Assembly (NCBI GenBank): GCA_018223105.1
Contig: JAAEYY010000023.1
Location: 5,307 to 48,797 of the forward strand
DNA: 43,491 nucleotides
Origin: a bacterium
Lineage (GTDB): Bacteria; Bacteroidota; Bacteroidia; NS11-12g; UBA9320
Reading direction: 5' to 3'
This document shows, in pieces, positions 9,264 to 18,351 of the stretch; positions within the stretch are counted from its first letter, which is position 1, and each line of letters begins with the position of its first letter. A program made the translations under genes and the position numbers. The notes under the pieces were generated by a model. It was not told the DNA's origin. It ran no database searches and worked only from the letters and a program-made list of their open reading frames with translations.

Positions 9264-9271
9264 TTCCTTTG
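9264..9271 (+). promoter_or_regulatory. -7-like element upstream of the mutase fusion gene
   Basis: TTCCTTTG followed by CA differs from TAnnTTTG at one position and ends 19 bases before the ATG at 9291, the same spacing as at ndk, the metallopeptidase and pdhC. It favours ATG 9291 over the GTG at 9276. Confidence 0.3.
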
Positions 9272-9275
9272 CACT

Positions 9276-11960
9276 GTGGAATCAAGTTCAATGTTTCAAG
9301 AACAGAGTTACCAAGACTGGCTAGACCGAGCGGTTAAGGATCTCAAAGGCAAAATGCCGGAAGATTTAAATTGGGAATGCGCCAGCGGTTTAACTCATAA
9401 GGTCTACTTTGATGACAGTATTAGTAAATGTGCCTCTATCAAAGGTGGAACCGAATATAAAATTATAAGCATCGCCGCTGAATCACTAGAAAGCACCGAT
9501 GGTGTAGACGAAGTTTATGCCACACTGGATGATTGGGGTGACAATGGCGGAAGATTAGAGTTGAACAAGATCGAAAATGCACCTGATGGCTACTTCTTTT
9601 CCATAGGAACTCAGTTTTACAATAACATCGCTCTAATCAGAGCTTTACGTGTATCTCATCCATCTCATACGATTAAAATATTAGTGGATGCACAGGAAGA
9701 CGACTTTCCTTACGACAACCTTATCCGTCAGAGTATTGCAGCCTTATCGGCAATACTTGCCGGTGCAGATGAAGTCTGTATTTTACCTTATGATAAATCT
9801 GAAAGTACGGCTGCACTTCGATTAGCGAAAAACATCGGCCTACTCATTCGAGAGGAATCTAATATTAATGGTTTAAGAGACTTGGTGAAGGGTTCCTACT
9901 TCCTTGAGAACCTCACCTATTCATACCTAAAAGAAATTGGAGTAAATGCTGAACCCGCTGAATTCAAACATCATAATATTCATCAGCCGGGAATACCTCC
10001 TTATTTAAGAGGTCCGTACAGCACCATGTATGCAGTGCGTCCTTGGACAATCAGGCAATACGCAGGTTTCTCAACGGCTGAAGAATCCAATGCATTTTAC
10101 CGTAGAAATTTAGCTGCCGGACAAAAAGGATTATCTGTTGCTTTTGACTTGGCAACACATAGAGGGTATGATAGTGATCACCCAAGAGTGAAAGGAGATG
10201 TTGGGATGGCTGGAGTAGCCATTGACTCTATCGAGGATATGAAAATCCTTTTCGATCAAATTCCTTTGAAAGATATTTCCGTGAGTATGACCATGAACGG
10301 CGCAGTTTTGCCTGTTCTGGCATTCTACATCGTTGCCGGCTTAGAACAAGGAGCATCACTTGAAGACTTATCAGGAACTATACAGAATGATATACTGAAA
10401 GAATTTATGGTGAGAAACACCTATATCTATCCTCCTGCAGAAAGCATGCGCATAATCGGTGACATTTTCGAGTATACTTCTCAAAACATGCCTCGATTTA
10501 ATTCCATCAGTATCAGCGGTTACCATATGCAAGAAGCAGGTGCGAGTCCGGATATTGAATTGGCATATACCTTAGCTGATGGACTTGATTACGTTCGAAC
10601 AGGTATCGAAGCCGGATTAGATATTGATGCTTTTGCTCCGCGATTGTCTTTCTTCTGGGGAATTGGAATGGACTTCGAAAGTGAAATTGCGAAGATGAGA
10701 GCCGGAAGGTTTCTTTGGGCGAAATTGATCAAGCAGTTTAATCCGAAGAATCCGAAGTCGATGGCATTGAGAACGCATTGCCAGACCAGTGGGTGGAGCT
10801 TAACAGAACAAGATCCTTACAACAATGTGGCGAGGACCACAATTGAAGCATTGGCTGCTGTTTTTGGTGGAACCCAAAGTCTACATACCAATAGTTTTGA
10901 TGAAGCGATTGCCTTACCTACTGATTTCAGCGCAAAAATTGCTCGAAACACACAAAAAATCATTCAAACCGAGACGGATATCTGTAAAGTAGTAGATCCT
11001 TGGGGAGGATCAGAAGCCATTGAGCAAAGAACTTTAGAACTTATAGCTTCTGCTGAAAAATACATGCAGGAAGTAGAAGAGTTGGGTGGAATGGCTAAAG
11101 CGATTGAGAGTGGTTTACCTAAAAGAAGAATAGAAGAATCAGCTACGCGAAGACAAGCCAAGATTGATTCAAAAGAAGAAGTAATTGTTGGTGTAAATAA
11201 ATATAGAACCTCAGAAAAAGCGGAGTTTGATATTCTTGAGGTGAATAATGCTCAAGTTCGAGGCTCTCAAATAGATCGAATCAACAAGATAAAGTCAGAA
11301 AGAAACGAAGAACGAGTTCAAGCCTGCTTGAAGGCAATTACAGAAGGAGCAAAATGGGACAAAAACCTCCTTGCGCTTTCAGTAGAAGCAGCAAAAGAAA
11401 GAGCGACCCTCGGCGAGATCTCATCTGCATTAGAAGAAGTTTTTGGTCGCTACCAAGCTGACCCCAGCGGAGTTACCGGAGTATATTTGAAGGAAATGCA
11501 ACAATCTGAAGCGGTAAAAGAGGCAAGAGAGCTAGCTGCTAAATTTGAAGAACTTGAAGGAAGAAGACCTAGAATTCTAGTAGCAAAAATGGGCCAGGAT
11601 GGTCATGACCGAGGCGCTAAAGTGATTGCTTCAGCCTTTGCTGATTTAGGCTTTGATGTTGATATAGGGCCCTTATTCCAAACTCCTGCGGAAGTAGCTA
11701 AACAAGCTATGGAAAATGATGTTCATGTACTAGGTGTATCTTCCTTAGCAGCAGGTCATAAAACTTTAATACCTGAAGTAATTGATGAATTAAAGAAGTT
11801 AGACATGGCTCAGGTGATGATCGTTGCCGGTGGAGTAATTCCGGAGCAAGATTATGCCTTCTTAAAAGGTGCAGGCGTTGATTTCATTTTTGGTCCGGGA
11901 ACAGTAATTCCAACTGCAGCGCTTGACATCCTGAATCAATTGCTCAAAAATGTAAAATAA
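9276..11960 (+). CDS. methylmalonyl-CoA mutase, small-subunit-like remnant fused to the large subunit
   Basis: The protein has 894 aa from GTG 9276, or 889 aa from the better-placed ATG 9291. Residues about 8-225 look like an abbreviated MutA: its N-terminal [21 protein letters not shown] start joined to the end of its barrel ([35 protein letters not shown]). From about 241 ([12 protein letters not shown]) it is a complete catalytic MutB subunit: [18 protein letters not shown], the [21 protein letters not shown] active-site region, and a C-terminal B12-binding domain with DGHDRG (D775, H777, G780). The enzyme interconverts methylmalonyl-CoA and succinyl-CoA. A typical large subunit has about 700-730 residues. 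No separate small-subunit gene is nearby. Confidence 0.9.
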   Translation: MESSSMFQEQSYQDWLDRAVKDLKGKMPEDLNWECASGLTHKVYFDDSISKCASIKGGTEYKIISIAAESLESTDGVDEVYATLDDWGDNGGRLELNKIENAPDGYFFSIGTQFYNNIALIRALRVSHPSHTIKILVDAQEDDFPYDNLIRQSIAALSAILAGADEVCILPYDKSESTAALRLAKNIGLLIREESNINGLRDLVKGSYFLENLTYSYLKEIGVNAEPAEFKHHNIHQPGIPPYLRGPYSTMYAVRPWTIRQYAGFSTAEESNAFYRRNLAAGQKGLSVAFDLATHRGYDSDHPRVKGDVGMAGVAIDSIEDMKILFDQIPLKDISVSMTMNGAVLPVLAFYIVAGLEQGASLEDLSGTIQNDILKEFMVRNTYIYPPAESMRIIGDIFEYTSQNMPRFNSISISGYHMQEAGASPDIELAYTLADGLDYVRTGIEAGLDIDAFAPRLSFFWGIGMDFESEIAKMRAGRFLWAKLIKQFNPKNPKSMALRTHCQTSGWSLTEQDPYNNVARTTIEALAAVFGGTQSLHTNSFDEAIALPTDFSAKIARNTQKIIQTETDICKVVDPWGGSEAIEQRTLELIASAEKYMQEVEELGGMAKAIESGLPKRRIEESATRRQAKIDSKEEVIVGVNKYRTSEKAEFDILEVNNAQVRGSQIDRINKIKSERNEERVQACLKAITEGAKWDKNLLALSVEAAKERATLGEISSALEEVFGRYQADPSGVTGVYLKEMQQSEAVKEARELAAKFEELEGRRPRILVAKMGQDGHDRGAKVIASAFADLGFDVDIGPLFQTPAEVAKQAMENDVHVLGVSSLAAGHKTLIPEVIDELKKLDMAQVMIVAGGVIPEQDYAFLKGAGVDFIFGPGTVIPTAALDILNQLLKNVK

Positions 11961-12415
11961 TGGCCCAAGTTCTCATCCGAAAGAATGACTCGGATCATAT
12001 ACTCTATGTGCATAGACCTGATGGAAGTACAGAAATTGCTCGCTTAGGTCCGGCTTTACCATTTCATGATATTGCACATTTCGTCGTAGAAAAGCACTTT
12101 CAAATAAAACAGGGTTTTTTTGGACAGATAATGAATGGGATGACCGTAGATCAACTTTCAAACAGCAATGTAATTCGTTCATTACCTGACGATTCTATGA
12201 TTTCTGAAGTGCTCACTCGAGCTTTACAAGGTTTAGAAAGCGGCTCTTGTCGAGTTGAAGATTTTAAGGAAATGGTGGAAATGGAATTGAGTATGTACGA
12301 ACTTCATATTCCCATAGATGAAAGAGATGCGAGCACAATACTCTCCAATTATACCGCACTTCTAAAGAAATGGGAAACTATGGAAACGGGTGAAAGCTTA
12401 GCCTTGGAATTATAA
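11960..12415 (+). CDS. hypothetical protein coupled to the methylmalonyl-CoA mutase
   Basis: A 151-aa protein with no family that I recognise. No signal peptide or membrane segment is visible, so it is probably cytoplasmic. It shows an RPDGSTEIARLGPALPFHDIAHFVVE segment (19-44) and a helical, acidic C-terminal half. Its ATG shares one base with the mutase stop (TAATG), which implies translational coupling and perhaps a role linked to the mutase. The stop is 59 bases from the convergent SafE-type gene. Confidence 0.65.
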   Translation: MAQVLIRKNDSDHILYVHRPDGSTEIARLGPALPFHDIAHFVVEKHFQIKQGFFGQIMNGMTVDQLSNSNVIRSLPDDSMISEVLTRALQGLESGSCRVEDFKEMVEMELSMYELHIPIDERDASTILSNYTALLKKWETMETGESLALEL

Positions 12416-12474
12416 CAGCTCTATTGTTTGAAGTGAGCACAATTTGATCAACATACAATGATTACAAGCTCAAA

Positions 12475-13146
12475 CTATTTAGGAGCACAGCAGTTTACAG
12501 ACTCGGTCTTGGTTTCAAAAGCAGGACTTACATAGGGAATACCTAAACCGGCTGACCTGAAGACAATTAAAAACCCGATTAAAATTAATGCTTTCGGCAG
12601 TATCTTATTCATCTTTTGTACGAGATTTAGTTTACCCCACTGAGGAAGCATAGCCATAACAAACAGTACCGGAAGCGTACCTAAACCGAATAAGACCATA
12701 AAGAACATCGTCTCGGACCACATCGTAAAGTTAATCGATAAGCTCGCTGCTGCAAATGACAGACCGCAGGGCAACAATCCATTAAGGACCCCCAGGCTTA
12801 GCGAAGCAGCAGAACCCGATTGCTTCAACATTCTACTTGAAAGCAATTGAACGGTCTTCTCAAATACAGTATTTATCGGTTTAATGTAGCTTTTCAATCC
12901 ATAGAGTAGAATCAATACACCTGAAATTATACCGATGGTTTGCTGCCATTCCATCATTTGCAATGGTGTGATTAACAGTTTGAGGATGAAAGCCAAGATG
13001 ATATAGCCAATCCAGCGTCCTAAATGGTGTTGAATTAGAGAAACCCAATTATAGCCTTTCATGCTTAGACCTAGCATCAGCGGACCACACATTGCAGCGC
13101 AGTGAACGCTGCCCAATAAGCCCATTATGAAACCGGTCCAAATCAT
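12475..13146 (-). CDS. SafE/TauE-type membrane protein at the end of the cco operon
   Basis: A 223-aa polytopic protein with about six membrane segments. It opens with GSVHCAAMCGP (about 12-22) and has a second conserved NGLLPCGLSFAA motif near 116-127, the twin Cys/Pro helices of the DsbD-like / sulfite-exporter TauE/SafE superfamily. The protein ends in NCCAPK, a possible metal-binding tail. Homologues often close cbb3 oxidase gene clusters in Bacteroidota and are thought to help copper supply or heme-copper assembly. That role is inferred from context. It overlaps ccoH by 4 bases. Confidence 0.85.
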   Translation of the reverse strand: MIWTGFIMGLLGSVHCAAMCGPLMLGLSMKGYNWVSLIQHHLGRWIGYIILAFILKLLITPLQMMEWQQTIGIISGVLILLYGLKSYIKPINTVFEKTVQLLSSRMLKQSGSAASLSLGVLNGLLPCGLSFAAASLSINFTMWSETMFFMVLFGLGTLPVLFVMAMLPQWGKLNLVQKMNKILPKALILIGFLIVFRSAGLGIPYVSPAFETKTESVNCCAPK

Positions 13147-13565
13147 TTTACAAACTCGTATTTCTTAAAAAAATCTTCTCCATTCACTTTACCTTCAATC
13201 TCGACAATCCACAATCCTTCTGAAAGTTCTTCCACAGAAATTTGAGACTCTTTATGGTTCTTATTAGAGAGATCGATACTGACATCGTGCTTTTTATCCG
13301 CAATGTTTTTAAAATCCAAGTGAGAGCAAGATCCAATGGAATCAAAATTAAATTTTAGCACTTCAGCTTGAGCCTGATAAATAACTTCCACATTTTGACC
13401 CACCTTTTCTAAGGCTAAGCGAGTTTCGTGCTTTTCACCTTGTTGATAGTAATCTTCTTCGTATAAATCAGACGTACTATTTGCCATATTTATGCCTAAA
13501 GTGACAATGAAGCCAATAAAGACCAGCATTGTGATAATCAATATTTTAGACCAATCCATTTTCAT
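13143..13565 (-). CDS. ccoH: FixH/CcoH-type cbb3 oxidase assembly protein
   Basis: A 140-aa protein with one N-terminal membrane helix (about 7-28) followed by a short motif, DLYEEDYYQQGEKHETR, typical of Bacteroidota FixH, and a periplasmic beta-rich domain. FixH/CcoH proteins stabilise the cbb3 oxidase during assembly. Both ends overlap their neighbours by 4 bases (ccoG upstream, the SafE-type gene downstream), so translation of the three is coupled. Confidence 0.87.
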   Translation of the reverse strand: MKMDWSKILIITMLVFIGFIVTLGINMANSTSDLYEEDYYQQGEKHETRLALEKVGQNVEVIYQAQAEVLKFNFDSIGSCSHLDFKNIADKKHDVSIDLSNKNHKESQISVEELSEGLWIVEIEGKVNGEDFFKKYEFVK

Positions 13566-14959
13566 TCAACCGGACCTATAAATTTTGTTTCAAAAGACTC
13601 AATTACTTCATCATTTAATTCTAGATTCAATTTCATTGAAGTTACGCCTTTTTTAATGTCTTTTTTATCCATTTCAATCATAAGAACTTTTGTTAACTGA
13701 GCGTTGGGATCTAATTCCAAATCATTGCCAATCACAAATAGTTTAGCATTTGCATTCTCAATTTGCAGTTTTAATTGATGCGTGTCGAAGCTTTTATTGA
13801 CTACATCTAAATTATACAAGTTTCTTATCTTCCCATTTTCAGTTTCTGTAAAAAGGCTACCGGGAACACGCAGGAGGCTAGCCTCAAGGCTTTTCCTTGT
13901 GACCACGGTAACAATTGAAATAACTAAGAGTAAGAGCATAATTGCAGAATAAGCAATAATTCTAGGTGTGAATTTGAAGCCTGTTTTATTCTTAATGTTG
14001 CTATCACTATCAATCCGAATAAGCCCTTTAGGTTTATTCACCTTTTCCATTACATGGTCGCAGGCGTCCATGCATGCTGTGCAGTTCACGCATTCGAGTT
14101 GAGTACCATTTCTAATATCGATTCCGGTAGGACATACATCCACACATAAATTACAGTCTACGCAATCGCCTTTATCACTTTGATCTTCGTTTTTCCTGAT
14201 TTTCCCTCGAGGTTCACCTCGTTCATAATCGTAGCTAACCACCATACTGTTAGAATCCAGCATAACACCTTGAAGTCTGCCATAAGGACAAATCATAATG
14301 CATACTAATTCGCGCAGCTTAGCAAAAACCAGATAGAAGACAATTGAAAAGATGATCAAACCCAATAAAGTGAGATAGTTCTCAAAGAAGGGCCCGGATA
14401 TTCTAGACCAGAGTTCTTCATATCCAATAAGGTAGGCTAAAAAAGTATGGGAGATAACAAATGAAATGAGAAAGAAAACGGTATGCTTGGCCCCTTTTTT
14501 GAGAATTTTTTCTCGGTTCCAAGGCATAGCATCCAGCTTTTTTTGCTTGATGGAATTGCCTTCAATCCAGTTCTCAATTTTGCGGAATACCATCTCCATG
14601 AAAATGGTCTGAGGACAGGCCCATCCGCACCACACTCTGCCATAAACAACAGTAAATAGGATGATGAAGATTACACCGGTAAGTCCGAACAGCAAGAAAA
14701 CATTGAAATCCTGTGGCCAAAAAGGCTTCCCGAAGATTACAAATTTTCTTTGGAATACATTGAGTAGTAGTAAAGGGTAGCCATTCACTTTAATAAAGGG
14801 AGCAGCAAAGAAAAAGGCCAATAAGAACCAACTAAGGTATGTACGATACCGATAATATACCCCCTTAATGATCTTAGGATATATCCAGATCCTTTTTCCT
14901 TCCTGAGTAACATTACTCAGGTGCTCTCTAAACTCTTGACTACCCTCTTGATTACTCAT
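13562..14959 (-). CDS. ccoG: CcoG/FixG, iron-sulfur protein for cbb3 oxidase assembly
   Basis: A 465-aa membrane protein with about five helices. Cys-rich motifs are CGWACPQTIFMEMVFRKIE near 111, MICPYGRLQGVMLDSNS near 222, and a two-cluster ferredoxin module CVDCNLCVDVCPTGIDIRNG / CVNCTACMDACD near 267-302. A periplasmic Ig-like C-terminal domain closes the protein. CcoG is proposed to reduce copper for delivery to the oxidase. It overlaps ccoP by 8 bases. Confidence 0.95.
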   Translation of the reverse strand: MSNQEGSQEFREHLSNVTQEGKRIWIYPKIIKGVYYRYRTYLSWFLLAFFFAAPFIKVNGYPLLLLNVFQRKFVIFGKPFWPQDFNVFLLFGLTGVIFIILFTVVYGRVWCGWACPQTIFMEMVFRKIENWIEGNSIKQKKLDAMPWNREKILKKGAKHTVFFLISFVISHTFLAYLIGYEELWSRISGPFFENYLTLLGLIIFSIVFYLVFAKLRELVCIMICPYGRLQGVMLDSNSMVVSYDYERGEPRGKIRKNEDQSDKGDCVDCNLCVDVCPTGIDIRNGTQLECVNCTACMDACDHVMEKVNKPKGLIRIDSDSNIKNKTGFKFTPRIIAYSAIMLLLLVISIVTVVTRKSLEASLLRVPGSLFTETENGKIRNLYNLDVVNKSFDTHQLKLQIENANAKLFVIGNDLELDPNAQLTKVLMIEMDKKDIKKGVTSMKLNLELNDEVIESFETKFIGPVE

Positions 14960-15842
14960 TTACTACTGTATCTTGTACTTGTTCAAGTGAATCAATCACT
15001 GCAGGAATATCTTCCGGTACCCAAATCTCTCCTTGCGGATCTATTCCACCCGGAGGATTTGTTCCTTCTAAACTCATGATATAGCTAGACACTTGTTGAA
15101 TCTGTAAAGGTGTTAGTGTTCCTTTCCAGCTGTTCATACCCTTAGAAATTACTCCATATTTAACGGTTTTAAAGATATTCTTTATACCACCACCATGCAA
15201 CCAGTACTGGTCTGTAAGATTTGGTCCTGTTCCACCGGCACCTGCATCCATATGGCATATTTTACAGTTGGTAAGATAAATTCTCTTTCCTTTATCAATA
15301 TCAGTAGATTCTGTAAGTAAGGTTACTGTATTCTCGTCTACATCAGCGCCTTGCTCAGCAACAGCTTCTGATACTTTAACTTCGAATTTCGCCATTTCGG
15401 CCAAGTATTCCTCTTCCTGGGTTGGACCATCTCCGGTAACAGAAAAGCGGATAAAATAGATTACTGCAATGACAATTGTGATATAAAAACCTGCCATAAA
15501 CCAAGGAGGCGCAGGGTTATCCAATTCTCTAATCCCATCATATTCATGATCCATTACTACATCTCTATCTGTACCAACCGGCTTAATTTGGAAGAACTTC
15601 TCCCAGAAAGACCGACTGTCGTACATTTTCTGCTCTTCAGTCTCAAACTCTCCCCTCATATACTTTTTGAGGTGAATACTTACTTTCCAAAGGAAATATG
15701 TCACCCAAAGCATAAGAGCTGCAATGACATAGATAATAATCAACAATTCATTTGCCAGTCCAGGTTCTGAGGGAGCTGCCTGAGCGAATAAACTTACCGG
15801 AGAAAGCCCCAATAATATGAGTATATATAATCTAGTTTTCAT
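14952..15842 (-). CDS. ccoP: cbb3 oxidase subunit III, CcoP, with a single heme c site
   Basis: A 296-aa protein with a signal-like N terminus (cleavage expected near FAQAAP), a membrane helix near 32-52, a linker, a second helix near 112-132 and a periplasmic cytochrome c domain. Only one heme-binding motif (CKICH, near 192-196) is present; classical CcoP has two. A candidate axial Met lies in SKGMNSW. It passes electrons to the oxidase core. Its start lies inside the end of ccoQ. Confidence 0.93.
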   Translation of the reverse strand: MKTRLYILILLGLSPVSLFAQAAPSEPGLANELLIIIYVIAALMLWVTYFLWKVSIHLKKYMRGEFETEEQKMYDSRSFWEKFFQIKPVGTDRDVVMDHEYDGIRELDNPAPPWFMAGFYITIVIAVIYFIRFSVTGDGPTQEEEYLAEMAKFEVKVSEAVAEQGADVDENTVTLLTESTDIDKGKRIYLTNCKICHMDAGAGGTGPNLTDQYWLHGGGIKNIFKTVKYGVISKGMNSWKGTLTPLQIQQVSSYIMSLEGTNPPGGIDPQGEIWVPEDIPAVIDSLEQVQDTVVNE

Positions 15843-16011
15843 TGTTATCTGAATTTGAATTGTGAAACGGAAGCATCGACATCTTGTCTGAAGTGTCCTT
15901 TTTCATCAGAAACATTTGAACACTTACCACAACAAATACGAGCAAAAAAATGAGTAGTGAAGTCACCAAATAGACATCAGCACCTTCTACAAATCCTATT
16001 ATCTTATTCAT
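15832..16011 (-). CDS. ccoQ: small CcoQ-type subunit, 59 aa
   Basis: The reading frame starts at ATG 16011, which overlaps the ccoNO stop as ATGA, and ends with TAG at 15832-15834, 11 bases inside ccoP. The protein begins MNKIIGFVEGADVYLV, has one hydrophobic helix (about 13-36) and a polar tail with Met-rich spacing (QMFLMKKDTSDKMSML). Position between ccoN/O and ccoP, size and single helix all fit CcoQ, the small stabilising subunit of cbb3 oxidase. The frame is below common length cut-offs and is easily missed. Confidence 0.8.
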   Translation of the reverse strand: MNKIIGFVEGADVYLVTSLLIFLLVFVVVSVQMFLMKKDTSDKMSMLPFHNSNSDNNEN

Positions 16012-18188
16012 GGCTGTTTTGCTATTTCTTTAGGTTGAACTTCAATATCTCTTCCGAGTTTGTGCAGATAAGCGATTAAAGCTATAATCTCTTTATTCTC
16101 ATCAAACTCTATTTCATTTTCGAGCACAATGGCTTGTACCGTTTTCTGTTCTTTCAATTCATTATAAATCTCAAGAGCTTGCTTATTAAGATCACGGTTT
16201 GCATTGGCTATATCCTTTTCGTCATATGGCACACCAAGTGTTTGCATAGCTTCCAGCTTACGCACAGTTTTAGACTGATCTAAATCCTGAGTGATAAGCC
16301 ATGGATATGCCGGCATAATCGACCCCGGAGAAGTGGTTCGAGGATCGAACATATGTTGGAAGTGCCAGTTTGCCGGTTTGTATATTTTGGCATTCTCTCC
16401 AACGTATCCGCCCCTACCAAGATCAGGACCAGTACGTTTTGATCCCCATAAGAATGGGTGATCATAAACATATTCACCGGACTTAGAGTAATCGCCATAT
16501 CTTACAGTTTCAGATCTAAAAGGCCTAATCATTTGTGTATGACAATTATTACAGCCTTCTCTAATATAGATATCCCTGCCTTCTAGTTCTAAAGGAGAAT
16601 ACGGTTTTATACTTGGTATGGTTTCCACATTAGACTTCACTAAGAAGGAAGGTGCAAACTCTACGGCACCTCCGATGATTACCACTATTAATGAGAATAC
16701 AAGAAGTTGAACAGGACGTCTTTCAATCCATCTGTGCCAGTGACCACCGTGTTCTTCTTCCGTGCTCATAGGATATGCAGAGTCTTCTTCATTGGCTACT
16801 AAGCTTCCTTGTTTTGCAGTTTTAACAAGGTTAACTGCCATAATAATTACCCCACTCAGGTATAGAACACCACTTAGCGCCCTCCACATATGATTGCTTA
16901 AAATTTGCTGAGTAGTATCCAAGAAGTTAGGATAAGCAAGTTGACCTACTTCATTAAATTGTTTCCACATCATACCTTGTTGGAAACCTGAAACATACAT
17001 TGGTAATGCATAGAGCAGTATTCCAAGTGTACCAATCCAGAAGTGGGTGTTTACCATCTTTTTGGAGTAGATCTTAGTGTTATAAATTTTGGGAATGATG
17101 TAGTAGAGCATGGCAAATGTGAGGAAGCCATTCCATCCCAAAGCTCCAACGTGAACGTGAGCTACAATCCAATCGGTGAAGTGAGCAATAGCATTAACAC
17201 TTTTAAGTGAAAGCATTGGGCCTTCGAAGGTGGCCATACCATATGCGGTGATACCCACCACCATAAATTTCAGTCTAGCATCATCACGAACTTTATCCCA
17301 TGCTCCTCTCAGTGTAAGTAGACCGTTGAGCATACCACCCCAGCTTGGAGCGATAAGCATAATTGAGAATATTACACCTAGGGTTTGAGCCCAATCGGGA
17401 AGAGAAGAATATAATAAATGGTGAGGACCTGCCCAGATGTAAAGGAAGATCAGCGACCAAAAGTGAAGGATAGATAAACGGTAAGAATAGATAGGTCTAT
17501 TGGCCAATTTTGGCATGTAGTAGTACATGAGCCCCAGAAATGGTGTAGTGAGGAAGAAAGCCACAGCGTTGTGACCATACCACCACTGCACCAAAGCGTC
17601 TTGAACACCTGCATACCAGGAGTAACTTTTTAGAAAACTTACAGGTAATTCAAAACTGTTTACCACGTGTAGTAGTGCAACTGTGATAAATGTTGCGATG
17701 TAAAACCAAATAGCAACATAGAGGTGTTTCTCTCTTCGCTTTAGAATAGTTCCAAACATATTCCAACCGAAAACTACCCAAATCAGAGTGATTGCTATAT
17801 CTATCGGCCATTCAAGCTCGGCATACTCCTTGGAAGTAGTGATTCCAAGAGGTAGTGTAATTGCCGCTGCTACAATAATGAGCTGCCAACCCCAGAAATG
17901 GATTTTACTCAGCGTATCGCTGAACATCCTGGTTTTCAACAAACGCTGAAGTGAGTAATACACCCCCATAAAGATGGCGTTACCCACAAAAGCAAAAATT
18001 ACCGCATTGGTATGCAATGGTCTGATTCTACCAAAGGAGGTATATTGATTACCCAAATTGAACATTGGTTCAAAAAGCTGGGATGCAATCAAGACACCTA
18101 CTGTCATACCTACAATACCCCACACTGCTGTGGCTATTGCAAAGTTCTTGACAATCCTGTTGTCGTAACTAAAGTTTTCCTTTTGCAT
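16008..18188 (-). CDS. ccoNO: cbb3 cytochrome c oxidase, fused subunits I and II (CcoN-CcoO)
   Basis: A 726-aa fusion. Residues 1-460 form the heme-copper core: low-spin heme ligand His59 (RPLHTNAV), CuB ligands His206 (WWYGHNAV) and His256/His257 (AGPHHLLY), and heme ligands His344/His346 (VAHVHVG). After a linker and a membrane helix (about 493-513) comes the CcoO cytochrome c domain with CNNCH (546-550) and a downstream Met-containing segment. It reduces oxygen to water at high affinity while pumping protons. The fusion is usual in Bacteroidota. Its start overlaps ccoS by 20 bases. Confidence 0.97.
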   Translation of the reverse strand: MQKENFSYDNRIVKNFAIATAVWGIVGMTVGVLIASQLFEPMFNLGNQYTSFGRIRPLHTNAVIFAFVGNAIFMGVYYSLQRLLKTRMFSDTLSKIHFWGWQLIIVAAAITLPLGITTSKEYAELEWPIDIAITLIWVVFGWNMFGTILKRREKHLYVAIWFYIATFITVALLHVVNSFELPVSFLKSYSWYAGVQDALVQWWYGHNAVAFFLTTPFLGLMYYYMPKLANRPIYSYRLSILHFWSLIFLYIWAGPHHLLYSSLPDWAQTLGVIFSIMLIAPSWGGMLNGLLTLRGAWDKVRDDARLKFMVVGITAYGMATFEGPMLSLKSVNAIAHFTDWIVAHVHVGALGWNGFLTFAMLYYIIPKIYNTKIYSKKMVNTHFWIGTLGILLYALPMYVSGFQQGMMWKQFNEVGQLAYPNFLDTTQQILSNHMWRALSGVLYLSGVIIMAVNLVKTAKQGSLVANEEDSAYPMSTEEEHGGHWHRWIERRPVQLLVFSLIVVIIGGAVEFAPSFLVKSNVETIPSIKPYSPLELEGRDIYIREGCNNCHTQMIRPFRSETVRYGDYSKSGEYVYDHPFLWGSKRTGPDLGRGGYVGENAKIYKPANWHFQHMFDPRTTSPGSIMPAYPWLITQDLDQSKTVRKLEAMQTLGVPYDEKDIANANRDLNKQALEIYNELKEQKTVQAIVLENEIEFDENKEIIALIAYLHKLGRDIEVQPKEIAKQP

Positions 18189-18351
18189 TGTTATTGGTTT
18201 TAGTGATATCTGTTTCTTTTTTATCTAATAATCTAAATCCGGGGGATTCTAAATCTTCAAACTGCCCGCTCTTCAATGCCTGATAAAAGGCAAAAAGGAA
18301 GACAAGCGCCATGATGAGGCTTATTCCAATGAGTATGGCGATGATTTTCAT
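18169..18351 (-). CDS. ccoS: cbb3 oxidase maturation protein CcoS
   Basis: A 60-aa protein with a single N-terminal membrane helix (about 3-25) followed by the FYQALKSGQFEDLESPGFRLL segment that defines CcoS. CcoS is needed to insert cofactors into CcoN. It overlaps ccoI by 4 bases and ccoNO by 20 bases, so it belongs to a tightly coupled operon. Confidence 0.93.
   Translation of the reverse strand: MKIIAILIGISLIMALVFLFAFYQALKSGQFEDLESPGFRLLDKKETDITKTNNNAKGKL

Noticed and set aside
9073..9275. A hidden small gene or RNA between the SulP and mutase genes
   Set aside because: I found no convincing frame or long inverted repeat; it looks like an ordinary divergent promoter region.
16008..18188. 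CcoN-CcoO fusion as a novelty
   Set aside because: The fused form is usual in Bacteroidota, so it is annotated but not presented as new.
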